Program-made: the position numbers and the translations under genes
Part shown: in pieces, positions 26,090-38,011 of the stretch
Position numbering within the stretch: the first letter of the stretch is position 1
Layout of the letters: each line of letters begins with the position of its first letter
The notes under the pieces: model-generated
Told to the model about the DNA's origin: nothing
Database searches by the model: none
Seen by the model: the letters and a program-made list of their open reading frames with translations, nothing else
Assembly: GCA_015680685.1 (NCBI GenBank)
Contig: MNCI01008066.1
Span: 538,743 to 602,742 of the forward strand
Length of the DNA stretch: 64,000 nt
Source of the DNA: Gnetum montanum
Lineage: Eukaryota; Streptophyta; Gnetopsida; Gnetales; Gnetaceae
Direction of reading: 5' to 3'

Positions 26090-26240
26090 CTAACAGCAGT
26101 GCTGCCACAGAATCAGAGAAGCAGAAAGAGAGAGAGAGAATGAGGTAAAGCGACTCAACTCAGCTTATTGCATCTATCTGTATCACGAGTGGGGATGCGC
26201 TGTGGGTTGGTTGCATATAAACCACCAAAAAGAGAGAGGG
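26090..26240 (-). promoter_or_regulatory. actin first untranslated exon and core promoter
   Basis: On the minus strand the leader upstream of the intron is pyrimidine-rich (a CTCTCTCTCTCTTTCTGC tract near 26120-26140), a common feature of plant actin leaders. A TATA-like GGTTTATATGC lies at about 26212-26222, about 120-130 nt upstream of the leader intron donor. A start site near 26185-26190 would fit. The TATA match is imperfect. Confidence 0.4.
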
Positions 26241-27987
26241 GTTATGAAGAAGCAGGGATTGCCAGACGGAAAATTAATGTTGTTGGACGGTGCCAAAGCA
26301 ATGTGGCGGTCACTCACGTGAAAAAGCTCCAAATGTCGTTTTCATTTTGGGCAGGAACGTGTAAAAGACTAAGGTTAGATCAGAAAAAGAGAGTACGCAA
26401 TGTGAGTTGTGCTGCTACCAAAATCAAAACCACCTTCTGCAATAAAGAGTTTGTCTGCAATCGGATTTCTGCTAAGTTCGTTCGGTGGTTTGGAGGACTA
26501 TTTTTGTGTTTCTAAAGCATCACTTTTTGGAAAGGTATCTATTTACAGTTGAAAATTTAAATCGTTTTCTGTGTGCTCAAATTTCATTACAGCGTTCAAA
26601 CAAGAAGAAAAAAACACCATAAACATGAACATTTTCGACATGATAATTAGGATTCTCAATTTCTACCGTATCAGGAGTGAGTTTTATCTGCAAAATGGGA
26701 GAAGACGTTTGATTGTATAATTCTTAAAGTTAGTGAGCACTTTTAATAATTTTCTATTTCCTTTCCCACAGTTTCCAACGTTAAATCTTTGACGCATCTC
26801 TGGTAACGATAAACTTTTCAAAGAGCAACATACTTGTATGCAATCTACAAAAACAAAACCAAGACTTCTTGTTATGCATCTTAAGGAAAGCTTAACGTCG
26901 TAAAGTAGCTTAAACAAGCCAACTCCAATCAAGTGCATTCCTTAAATTTATTTTTTTTAAGCCAAAAAACGGAAGCGTCAACCTGAGAAAGAAATATTCA
27001 AGTCTTTTGCGACACTGAAAACTAAATTGGAGTATGGAATATTCTGGCTTTTCTTCGCTTTGCAAATAATTTGTTTTAGTTTTTTATTTTTTTGGTTACA
27101 TAAGAATTCTCATAAATCTATTACGTAATTTGCTTTTTCTGCTAGGTCAAGATCCTTAAATTCATCGGTATCTACAATATCAATTGCAAAAATAATACTG
27201 ATTTTGGCTGATTTTAGTTAAGAGGACAGCTATTAGTCATAGCCCTAAATAATATTTTTGGATGAGAGGCCAACTACCAATCATAGATTGGTAAAGCTAA
27301 ATAATTTTTAATATATAACACTCCAAGGAAGCTTATCGGTAATGTTAAATAATATTCCATCCATAAAGCTAGAGGGAAATATTTTATCCATAGAAATAAA
27401 ATTTGGCAAAGCACAAGACTATGTATGGAAAAGATAATTCATGAAAATTCAAAGTATTTTAAAGCATAAGATTTAGTACCAAACTTGAAATTAGTCATCC
27501 TTCTCATCATGCAATCATAGGAATCTGACCAAAATTGTTATAAAATACATAAAATTTAGTAAAATGACAATTTAGATAATTTTTAATACAATAGATGAAC
27601 TAATTCAAACTTTGGTTTTGCAAGTTTCTCTCAATTAAATTATAGGTATATATATTAACTATATAACTAATCTAGTACTACTATCAATCATAGATTGGTA
27701 ATAATATTCCATTTATAAAGCTCATAGGTAATATTCCATCTATACCGCTCATAGAGCATATTGGTAATGCTAAATGAAATGAAATGAAATTGAAGCTTTA
27801 TTAAGTTTGAAGATCCATAGAATTCATTGGAAAAAATTATATTTTCATGAAAAATAAAGATAGACTCTACAAATTGACCAAGCATCAATGGAGGCATCAA
27901 AAATAAATCATACAAGCTTTTTGCTATAACGATAATGATGTCTCAAATAAGTAGTCACAACACAAAAAAGAAACATATGTAACTCAT
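26241..27987. other. intergenic DNA upstream of actin
   Basis: AT-rich, with no recognised gene. There are two copies of the palindrome CCAATCATAGATTGG or its variant (near 27276 and 27686) and a small GAAAT tract near 27775. A 115-codon plus-strand frame at 26168-26515 starts inside the actin leader and promoter and has no family resemblance. Confidence 0.4.
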
Positions 27988-28932
27988 TGATGAGTCATGG
28001 TTTGTCAGGCCCAGTTATCGAAGCCCTATTATCGAAGCCCTAATACAAGATACATGGTTTGTCAGACCTAGTTATCGGAGCTCAGTTATCGGGGCAACAA
28101 TATCGCGTAAGCAATATCGCAGCCTGCATGCAATATCGCGTAAGCAATATCGCAGCCTGCATGCGATATCGCGTACGCGATATCATGGTTCTGGTGTGAG
28201 CCTATAAATAAAAGGCAGCACACTTGCTTTTGGGCATTAGTTTTGAGATTTTATTGTAAGTTTTTAAGTTTAGATTTCTCTCAACCCTTTCCTCCCAATG
28301 CATGCCCACAGTGTGGTGATTGTAATTGTACGACATCCTTATTCGAGTGTGACATACTTGGACACACACATGCCTGGCAATAAAGATCAAGATTATATCA
28401 TCATTGTAGCATCCACTTAGCTTAATTATTTATTTAATTGTTATTTACTGCTTTCTTAGTTAATATATCTTCTTACCCTAAACTCTTGTTAAATGCGGAA
28501 TGAGTATGAATTGATCACGAGCATTTAAGTGTGACTACTTGGTAACCCAGTAGCGTGCCTAGGATCTGCACTTGGTAATCCCAGTGGTAGTCAAGCATGA
28601 GGTCCAAGATGTGTACGAATGATTGAGGAACGGATACTCATCACACTTAGGCTAGTTTAGATTCTCTCAACCTCTCTCTCTCTTAGCTTAATTAAAGATA
28701 TTTTCCATTGCCTCAAGGAGTAGCACTAGGTTAGAAACCACATCATACACCTCACTTTGGACTAAACCATACATGACAAAGTTAATACTAGTCTAGGTGG
28801 GAAGACATCGAACTATGACCTAAGGCTAACTGTCTAGATACCACAACTAGTCCGTCTGCGGAGTTTGACCAGATCATGCGTGTAACACTCATATTCGTAT
28901 GGTTGAGTGTATGGGTATCTCGCCACTCATCA
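27988..28932 (+). mobile_element. solo LTR of the TGATG family (945 bp)
   Basis: It starts TGATGAGTCATGG and ends CGCCACTCATCA. It is flanked on both sides by the same 5 bp, CTCAT (27983-27987 and 28933-28937), so it is a solo LTR left by recombination between the two LTRs of an inserted element. It holds all family blocks: GATATC-palindromic U3 (28080-28190), TATAAATA at about 28203, AATAAAGATCAAGATT polyadenylation block at about 28380, AATCCCAGTGG, and GGTTGAGTGTATGGG near the end. Confidence 0.9.
28098..28163. repeat. 33-bp tandem repeat, two perfect copies, in solo LTR U3
   Basis: Units start at 28098 and 28131 (each begins CAATATCGCGTAAGC and ends CAGCCTGCATG) and are followed by the palindrome GCGATATCGCGTACGCGATATC broken over 28163-28184. 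Doubling of U3 enhancer units is a common way LTR promoters vary; that role is inference. Confidence 0.85.
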
Positions 28933-29199
28933 CTCATCTTCAAGGGCTCTTAACCTATACAAGCTAAAAATGCGCTCTTATCGAGAGAGTTGAATATATT
29001 TTACACTTTCAATTTTAAGATGATAGGAACTAAGTTAAGCTTGCTGATAACATTTCAATACTTAATTGGAATAGTAGTTTAGAGATAGTAATTTTCTACA
29101 TCTAGTTTATTATATCTAATGTAATGTAAATAAAATTATCTTTTACCTTTTACATTAGACCATATATGTGTTAAAACCTTCTATTTCACTAGTTGGCAA

Positions 29200-30650
29200 A
29201 TATGCTTAGGATTTTGTTGCACATCCTCCCAAGAGATATTCCATTTTCTCAACCATTGCATCCCCTACAAATACCATCCATGGTCTTGTGAATCCTTGAG
29301 AAGTGATTTCGAGAATTTGTCTTGCCTTGATATATGCAAGCTATGAGTGTATGTAATAAATTGACATAAAGCTGCTACTTCTAAAGGTAATAAATCACAT
29401 TCATATAGTAACCTTGAGTAAGGTGTTTGCATTTTCAACTTTAACTCATTAAAAATAATTTATTTATTTTTTTGCATTCTTTCAATATCTTACAAAGTTT
29501 AGTATTAACTTCAAGTCCCCAAACAACACATTCATACATAATAATAGGATAGATGATAGCCTGAAAATTTTGTTTTCTAACCTTCCAAGCCTAAAGTCCT
29601 AAATATTTACAATTATTTTTGAAAGTATACAAAACCTTCAAACCTACTGCTATTTTTTCTTTAATGCACTTCCCTCACATGTAATTGTTCATATAAATAA
29701 GACCCAAATATTTAAAAGAATCTACTATTTGCACATTGGTACCTCCAAAATGGAAGTTATAATAGGTATTTCTTATACCTTAGATCATCAATTTAGTTTT
29801 ATCCATATTCACTTGAAGACCAAATGAGTGACAATAATTTTCTAAAATTTATAATATATTTTGCATACCTTTTACAGTAGTGAAGATCAAGCTAGCATCA
29901 TCTACATATAAAAGAAGATTTACAAATTAGGATCCAATTCTCATAGCATGACTATCTTGCCCATTGCATAGTCATTCATACATTTCATTAATAAAGATAC
30001 CAAAGAGAGTTAGAAAAAGTAGGTAACCTTGCTTAACTTCAATTTTTCTTTGGAATTGAAATTTTTTCTTTGACTTACTATATCTAATTTCAATAATCAA
30101 TTCCTCATATAATATTTGAGTTATTGTAATCAAATCTAAAGAGATGCTAATTTTATACAAACATAATCATACTTTTGTATGAACTATTGAATCATATACT
30201 TTCACAAAATTAATAAAACAAATAAAATTTTTTTACTAGCCATTTTTGCAAACTCCATGCAATGTCTATGAGTAACTAAGTGATCAATACTTGAATGATT
30301 TAATTTGAAACTTGCTTGACACCTAGCCCTAACCTAGTTACCTTCAGCTCAAGAACTAATAGTGCCCAACAACTTAGCAAAAATATTACTCACAATAATC
30401 ATTTGATAATTGTTCAGGATATTTTTATCCCTCTTTTTATATAACAAGATAGTTTCACTAGTTTTCCAATGTTGATCTAACCCTTGCTCCATTGCTAAAT
30501 TTAATCTATCCCAAATTTCTCTATGAATAGCAAGTGTTGCCCACTTTAATAATTCTATATATAACCATATGAATCTACAGATTTGCTAGATGCTAGCTTT
30601 TTACTACCTCTATGACTTCCTCAAGAGTAAAATGAAGAAGTACTTGTTGT
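29200..30650 (-). pseudogene. LINE reverse transcriptase relic
   Basis: The minus strand, read with a few frame changes, shows the blocks of a non-LTR reverse transcriptase in order. At about 30480-30380 is QHWKTSETILLYKKRDK (RT block 1) and then NNYQMIIVSNIFAKLLG. At about 30310 is CQASFKLNHSSIDHLV (the Q-x-G-F-R block). At about 30035-29975 is VKQGYLLFLTLFGIFINE (VRQG-x-PLSP-x-LF). At 29908-29897 is the catalytic YVDD in LLLYVDDASLIF. Then come YCHSFGLQVNMDKTK and FKYLGLIYMNN. Several stops are present (for example after RIGS near 29930). Neither the endonuclease nor a poly-A tail was identified. Confidence 0.8.
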
Positions 30651-31525
30651 ACAACAATAGTATAATTATCATCTTCCCTTGTAAATAGCTTATTGTAAAA
30701 TGGGAAAATATGTTAAAAGAAAAATTAAATGATGAAAACATTGACAAAACCATTTAGGTTCATTTTTAATGGTGTAAGATAAACACTATATTATCCATAA
30801 TGTAGGAGGAAGAGTCTATAACTAATGCTAAATAATATTTTTATCTAAATCATCTAAATTAAAAGTTAAAAACAAAAGTAGATAGTATTATAACCAAATG
30901 AAATCCAAGCTCTTTCATAGAATCCACAACACAATCAAAGCTTTTTAAAAAATCTGCAATGGTAGGATGGTAACAGTGGTAGTTTCCAATAGTTGAAATC
31001 TAGTGATAACATCAAAATCAAAATGCGTAGAGGCATATGGCCAATAATATCCATGATAAATATAGTAGGGATCAGCTTTAGAGTTCATTGTCTACATGGA
31101 TTAGTTATGTTTACTGTCTATAACCAAACTAATAAAATAAGAGCAAATCAAAGAACTCCTTTTCAATGGCTAAGGAAAGTAGAGATAATGACATAGCCAC
31201 CATAGGTGTCATAGGGATCTCATAGTATGATAAGGTCTCATCTTATTGATTTCTACATTTTCTTTCTATAGTGGTTTAACAATTTGACTCTATTCCATGA
31301 TCATGTACTAATGGAAAAAGCTATATTCATGATGGTCTGAATTATAGGAATTTTTATAAGTGCTTAATACATTCAAAGGTCATGAAATTCTTGATACAAA
31401 TACCTTATTACTTATCAAAGAAGAATATTCTCTCATCCAAATTGTAGAGATATATTTTAAATATATAACTAAGCTAGTTTATTCAAGTTTTGGTAAACAT
31501 GTAGATGAGTTTCGATTTGTTGCAT
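30651..31525. other. unassigned AT-rich DNA
   Basis: No gene or terminal repeat was recognised. Short plus frames at 30993-31196 and 31360-31599 resemble nothing I know; the second runs into the LTR at 31526. Confidence 0.3.
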
Positions 31526-32366
31526 TGACGAGGCCCTATCAATGTAGTCAATTGCGTCAACATAGGCCTGTCAACACAAGGGTCTATCCTTGTCTATAAA
31601 TACATGCTCACTAGCCACATTTATGGCATGTCTTATCAAAGTAGTAGTGGAGCTCTTGCAGTTTGTCTATTTAAAAGTTAGAATGTTTTTTCCAATTGCC
31701 CACAATAGGAGTAATTGAGTGTATAGATCTTTATTTGAGCATTGCTATACTTGAGCACAATAGTGTGTGTGGCAATAAAGATGAACTTCTTAATAAACCT
31801 TGTAGCTTAAATGTTTCATTTATGCATTGAATATTTTTAATTATTTATTCAATGTTTTCCCATAATTAAGCTAATGAAGTAATTAAACAAGATAAGCTAG
31901 GTAGATTAAACACATAAGTATGACCACTTCGAGTGTAACACATATTTGTTTGGTAATCGTAGTAGTGTTATTACTTGGTATGCCTAGTAGCGTAGCGCTT
32001 AGTAACCTAGCAATGGATACATGGGTTTAGGACATGTGCAGAAAGTGGGATTGGATGCTTATGTTAGGACTGCTTATATACTAGTTAATTAGTTAAATTA
32101 AATTAGTTAATCCAATTACTTTATCTCTCTTTAAACACCAAAATCATAAAATAAAAATGATAAAAATTGGATGCCTCAATTACACTTAACCATACCAGTG
32201 TACATCACAAGTGTAATTGGGAAGACAATGAATGACCTTAAGGCAAGGTTCACTTCCTAGAAGACTAGTGCACTGGAAACTATAAAGTCCACGAAATTCG
32301 ATTGGATCACGCGTGAACGCTTTGTGATTCATATGGTTGGGCATAGGGGTACCTCATTGCTCATCA
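31526..32366 (+). repeat. LTR of the TGATG family (element C)
   Basis: It begins TGACGAGGCCC, has a TATAAATA box at about 31596, an AATAAAGAT block at about 31774, the AATCGTAGTAG / CCTAGCAATGG pair and the GGTTGGGCATAGGGG end block, and stops TTGCTCATCA. The five bases on either side differ (TGCAT, CATGT). A weak primer-site-like stretch follows (GTAACGTTG), so it could be a 5' LTR of a truncated element rather than a solo LTR. Confidence 0.75.
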
Positions 32367-32775
32367 CATGTGTAACGTTGAAATTAGGCAAAGCCTATTT
32401 TATGGAAAAATAAAAAATTTATATTAATTATAGCCCTATTATTTACTTATTTTATTATAAAGCTTTTGCAATTTCTTTTAAATATAATAGTAATAGTTCA
32501 CCATTTCTTGTTATTCCTTTCTTACTTTGAAAAAGTTACTTAAGAATTTCATAATTATAAAAATTCTCTTTAGCAAATGAATTATTTAAGGGAAAATGAA
32601 TGTTGTAAATCTAAGAACAAAAACATTATGATTTCTTATCAAAGGTACAACAAAAAAATTTTGGTGCCATGTAATCAATTACTATTTCTTTATACAAGTA
32701 ATAAGAAGTACAATACCAATATTAACTATAGGCTATAAATATGGAGTACAACCTTTAGTACCAACCATAAGGTAT
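32367..32775. other. AT-rich spacer between two family LTRs
   Basis: Contains no recognised feature. It may be a remnant interior of element C. Confidence 0.3.
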
Positions 32776-33643
32776 TGATAAAACCAATTTTTGTAACCAT
32801 GTGATATCGTAACTATGATATCGTATCAACAATATCATAGCTACAATGTTGTAACCCATCCTATGTCATCGTAGATGCGATGTCTCAAAATCTATGCAAC
32901 CCTATAAATACTAGCACTTGGATGCATAATCAACAACTTTTGATTCAAACTCTTAGTTGAACTCTTGCAATTATGTTTCTTAGTTTAGCAATAGAGTGAA
33001 TGCCTACAGTATGGTGTTGAGAAGTTGTGAGATCTCTTTATTCAAGTGAATTGTACTTGGACACAATTCATGATCAACAATAAAGATCAAGATTGTTTTT
33101 CATCATTACAACATCCACTTAGTTTTCTTTATGTTTACTTAGAATAATTTTCTTACTTTCTTAGTTAATCCTTTACATTTCAAGCACTTTACTTCATATG
33201 TTATTAGTAAGTGGAATGGATACGACTAGTTTCAACCACTAAGTGTAGTTATCTAGTAACCCAGTAGTAATTCCACTTGGTAATCGCAGTGATAACTACA
33301 TGAGTCCAAGGCATGTATGGTAGACAAGGACCAAATATTAATCACTCTAGGATAGAATAGATTTACATTCCTGTTGTTACTTAGACCTAGGATTTAATAT
33401 TCATTTTCATCATGATTATGATTAGGAGCATTAAAGGCCTTACAACATCAACCAATCATATGCCTCACTAAGAGTTAAAACATACAGTCGAAATTCACTA
33501 ACTTGAAGTGGAAAGACAACAATCTTGAACTTAAATTCTATTACTAGCATATTTACATTGTCCATCCACAAATTATGATCTGGTCACATGTAAAAAATCA
33601 TGACTTGTATGGTAGAGTGTAAGGATAACTCCACCACTCATCC
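32776..33643 (+). repeat. 5' LTR of element D
   Basis: It carries U3 palindromes (GTGATATCG, ATGATATCGTATC), TATAAATA at 32903-32910, an AATAAAGATCAAGATTG block at about 33081, the CCCAGTAGTAATTCC / AATCGCAGTG pair, and an end block ACCACTCATCC. A strongly decayed primer site follows at about 33645-33663. The exact 5' edge is uncertain by some tens of bases. Confidence 0.7.
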
Positions 33644-33787
33644 TTAATGCTATTGCAAGGGATGTATCAATGTGTGTTGAGCAATTGATCTCATAAAGTT
33701 CATTGTGCAAAAAACTAAAAAGTTTTCCCTTACACATTTAATCAATCTTAATAACACTCACATAACTAAGTGTCAAACATAGAAGAT

Positions 33788-36540
33788 GGCTTCAACACTT
33801 GAAGAGAAATTATCACCTACCAAAGAGCTACAAAGGAACAATGATAGGATACATGATGATGAAGACTAGAGTGTGCCTATGCAAAAAAGAATCTCATATG
33901 CTCATATTGATACTTATTTTCCTAATTTTACATTCATCTTTCACCAAGACAAGCAACTAAGGTGGAGAGACTTTTCTAGCAACATTGTTTCACCTCTAGA
34001 ATGTTCATCACCAACCATGCTTTAGGTAGCCTTAAGGGGAATGAATCTAGGCCATGCACAAGAGGGATATCATGTGACCAAACACATGACCAGATCATAC
34101 CAACCCACAAAGACACAAGTACAAAGAGATGCTACCATGGATACAAAACATAAAAATAATAAGGGATAGAAAGTCAATCCTAATGTTTTCCTAGAGGAAC
34201 TTGATGGCAATGCATTCTTAGCAGAAAAACTCCATCATAATCATGAAGCCCATTCACAAAAACCTATTATTTGTATGGAAAAAATGTTAAGGTACAATTG
34301 CATTCAGCCCTTGTAAATACACCAAAAAGAGAGGTAGAAGACTCTAAACATAGGCAGAGCACAAGGCCTAGAGCTTCTACGAAATCATAAAAAGAGGAAT
34401 TCCAAATTCATAGAAGGAGAACTAGCTGGCATCATTCTCCAACTACGTCATCTTCCTCCTCATGATCATCAATGAACTTTAACAGAAGGAAACAAAGACT
34501 TAGAGATCATGATAGGAAGAAATATTAAGCTCACGATAGGCATGAGTATCATTAGAGGCATCTTGATGAAGATGATGCTGAGTATGAACTACGAAGAGAT
34601 AGTAATAGGCATGAAGAAAAAGAGCGATATGAGTACTAAAGGGGACATCACTACAATGAACTATATGAACCCAATAACCTTGAAGAGTCCCTATTGACCA
34701 GGATGATCAATATCAGGGAAGCAATATATATTCCAACCAAGAATGTGAGGAATAGTCTCATCAAGAAACTAAATATGAATAATATTCCTAAATTTGAAGG
34801 TGGGTACAATGTACATCCACAACATCACCTTAAAGCATTGCATGATGCTTGTGCCTTTTAAAATGTTGAAAGTAATTGGCAAAAGCTCAAGTTGTTTTCT
34901 AGGACACTCATCAAAGTGGCTGAGAGCTAGTATAGATCATTGGAACTAGAGTCAATCAGAAGATGGAGTACCATGCTTGAACTCTTTAATGATAAATATC
35001 AAATCTAATCAAGATTATCTAACCTCAAAAAGTAAATCCAAGGATGGAGACAAGGGAAACATGAATCCCTTGATGAAGTAATGGACAAATAGTATTCTCT
35101 TCTGCATAGATGCCCAAGCCATGGATTTTTGCAAAGGGAATAATTTAGGCACATTATTGATGGTTTAAGGACTAAAACTAGAGAAATCCTTGGGTTCTAT
35201 GTTCAAGGAATACTATTAGATATGACTACCCATTAGATTCAAATATTAATAGATCAAGTGATGAAAGAGGAAGGTGAGTTGAAAAAGAGAGAATTAGCTG
35301 AAAAGTATAACCAAGATCCATCAATCAAAAAATGTGATGTACAAATGTGTGAAAAGAAAGAAGAAGAAACCTTGGAAGATGTGATTCAAAAGAAGACTCT
35401 ACTGATTCAATAATCTATCTGTCATATTGTGACTAAGGTAGAAAATATGTGGGACTCAGTGGATGAGAAGTTCACTATAGTCATGAAGATTGTAGAAGAA
35501 AGAACTGAAGAAGCCTTCAATAAGGGCAAGGATAAGAAGAAGTAAAGAGACTATGGATGAGAAAAATACAAACAGAGGGAAAAAGTTACTTTAGTTGAAG
35601 AGTGTACTAACTCTAGCTCAGAGGAAAAGAAAGGATGCAAGGTATGCCAGTATAAACATCCTAAGGGATGTTGCCCTATTATGGCTCACTTACAAGAGTC
35701 TAGGGCATATGAAATCAATCCAAGACTTGTCAAAAAGAAAATGCCAAGATGGTTGCCTTACCCTCAAGGTAATCTCAGAAAGCCCTTCTAGCCAACTTAC
35801 TTCCCAAGCAGAGCTTACCCTCAATCATAGGAGCAATACTAGTAGTAATGACAACAACCACAAGCATGGGAAATGCCACCGCCAAGGCAACAATATCCAT
35901 ATAGGCAACTAGATCCTTATGGATATTATGTACAATTTCCAATCTCTCTAGGGAACACTTCAATTCACACTTCTCAATATTATCCACCTAAGTATTATAG
36001 ACCTACCACTTTAAGGATGGATTCTAATCCCTACATACATCAACTAATAGTTGGTCTATTAAGTCAACCTTCCAATCCTCTACTGCTAGTGCCACCACCT
36101 ATCATGCAGGAAGAATTATCATCACAACCATAGTGGAAGTGCACTACAAAGGAAGTGAGTATACAAAGAGAGGTTCATACCAGAAACACTAAAGAAAAAT
36201 CTCATAAACATCATTTCTTAAGGATAAGTCCAAAAAAGACTAGTAGAGTTAGGACTTCAATGCATCATGTTCCTTGCATAAAATATCATTCTACAAACAC
36301 TATGCTTCCATCACAATTGACTCAAAAATAATTGTGAAGAATTTCTTAGTGATCGATGTGAAGAATGATAACAAGGAATTTCCTATCATTATGGGGAGAG
36401 CATGGCTTAGCACAATAGATGCTAAGTTAGAAGTAAGAGATTTATTTGTTGAAATCTCTAATGGAGATGGGCAAGGGGCCATACATACACAAGGAATTCC
36501 ATGCATTACTAATGATAATGAAGGATGCAGTTGTGGACTG
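33788..36540 (+). pseudogene. gag with partial retropepsin of element D
   Basis: It starts ATGGCTTCAACACTTG. An Arg/His/Asp-rich N-terminal region (to about 34650) is followed by a Retrotrans_gag-like core at 34760-35300: KFEGGYNVHPQHHLKALHDAC, WQKLKLFSRTLI, HIIDGLRTKTREILG. At about 35635 is a zinc knuckle C-KV-C-QYK-H-PKGC-C, one residue shorter between second Cys and His than the usual CX2CX4HX4C. A Pro/Tyr/Gln-rich stretch follows (35870-36130). A protease-like C-terminal half (36274-36510) contains IIMGRAWLSTIDAKLEVRDL. The catalytic D-[ST]-G half is not visible. Numerous stops, many of the CAA-to-TAA type, make it a pseudogene. The frame appears to have continued past the insertion point of E at 36962 to about 54490, where D has the G-rich tract that ends gag in E and F. 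Confidence 0.75.
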
Positions 36541-36957
36541 AAACTTTAGAATGTTAACACAATCCTTACACCAACCCACAATAGATGTGAGAAACAAGTG
36601 TGTGAACAAAAAGAAATATGGGTCACCAAACCAAAAGACACCTAGTGGTGAAAAACTAAGAACCTAAAACTATCCAAAACATGCATGGAACTATCTAACT
36701 CACTTATTAACTCTTATCCTAAGAAAATGATCCAAACTGAGAACTCACAAAAGGATATCATAAACCATAATCATATACTAGTAGATAGTGGAAATGAGGA
36801 CTCAAAATTTAAATTTAAGAATAAATAAGAAAGTATAGTTGGACTTTCTGAAATGGAAAGACCACATAGTCTAATAGAACATATATCTCCAAAATACCAA
36901 AACTTGATTATCATCAATGTCACATGAAATAATAACCAAAAACCTAAAACACTACGG

Positions 36958-36962
36958 ATGAT
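36958..36962. repeat. target-site duplication of element E, left copy (ATGAT)
   Basis: ATGAT immediately before the E LTR. The identical ATGAT lies at 54408-54412 immediately after the other LTR, which proves the two LTRs belong to one insertion. Confidence 0.92.
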
Positions 36963-37810
36963 TGATGAGTGGCGAGGTACCCCTACACTCAACCATACAA
37001 ATATGAGCATTCACGCACGCTCTGGTCGAACTCTGTAGATGGGCTAGTTGTGGTATCCAGATAGTTACTCATTGATTGTAGTTTGTTTTCTTCCCACCTG
37101 GACTATTTGCTTTGTCACGTATGGTTTAGTCCAAAGTGAGGTGTATGATGTTGTTTCTAACCTAGTGCTACTCGTGGTAGGAATGGAAAATAACTTGTTC
37201 AGCTAAGAGAGAAAGGGTGAAGAGAGTCTAGGCTAGCTTAAGTGTGATGAGCATCCATCCCTTAATCATCCGTACACATCTTGGACCTCATGTATGACTA
37301 CCGCTGGGATTACTAAGCACATGTCCTAGGTACGCTACTGGGATACCAAGTAGTCACACTTAAATGCTCATGATTAAGGCGTACTGATTCCACGTTTAAG
37401 GAGTTTAGGGTGAAGAGATATTAACTACGAAAGTAATAAATAATAATAAAAATTAAATAATTAAACTGAGTGAATGCTACAATGATGAAGTAATCTTGAT
37501 CTTTATTTTTGGTCATGTGCATTTCCAAGTACGTCACACTCGAATAAAGATGTCGTACAATTACAATCATCACACTATGGGCATGCACTAGGGGAAAAGG
37601 GTTGAGAAGAACTAAAATGAAAGCTAACTTCTAAAATGAACTATGAAATGATTCTAAAAATTGACTCCTAACTCCTTGCACCTACATGTGTATTTATAGT
37701 CCCACACAGGAGTCACGATATTGTGCATCCGATATCGCTAGCTAGGCTACGATATTGCATATGCAATATCCTGGGTTCGATATCAGAGCCTAATGAATCA
37801 TGATTCATCA
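36963..37810 (-). repeat. 3' LTR of element E (848 bp)
   Basis: TGATGAGTGGCG ... GATTCATCA on the plus strand. Sense-strand features: U3 GATATC palindromes (37720-37790), TATAAATA (complement at about 37692-37699), AATAAAGATCAAGATT polyadenylation block (complement near 37500). It closely matches the 5' LTR at 53576-54407. Confidence 0.92.
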
Positions 37811-37820
37811 TACCCCCACG
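37811..37820 (-). promoter_or_regulatory. polypurine tract of element E
   Basis: Minus-strand CGTGGGGGTA directly upstream of the 3' LTR, identical in place and sequence to the tract of element F at 51647-51656. Such a tract primes plus-strand DNA synthesis in LTR elements. Confidence 0.8.
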
Positions 37821-38011
37821 ACTGAATGAAAACTTATCCTCGAGTTGAACAAAATGAGAACAAACTCCATTGATTACATAGTAGAGAGGTATGGGATTAT
37901 TAACTAACTAGGAATTTATTCATGTCATAGTGGAGAATTGAACAGAACAAAATTGGAATAGACACACACATAAAAAATAAAAAATCACAAAATTACAAAA
38001 TTTTGTGGAAC

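Noticed and set aside
26168-26515. 115-codon plus-strand frame upstream of actin
   Set aside because: It begins in the actin leader and promoter, has no family resemblance, and base composition alone can explain it.
31526-32366. Element C as a second solo LTR
   Set aside because: The five bases on the two sides do not match and a weak primer-site relic follows, so solo status is not supported.
34509-34697. 62-codon plus-strand frame, Ile/Met-rich
   Set aside because: Wrong frame of the Arg/His-rich N-terminal part of the element D gag.
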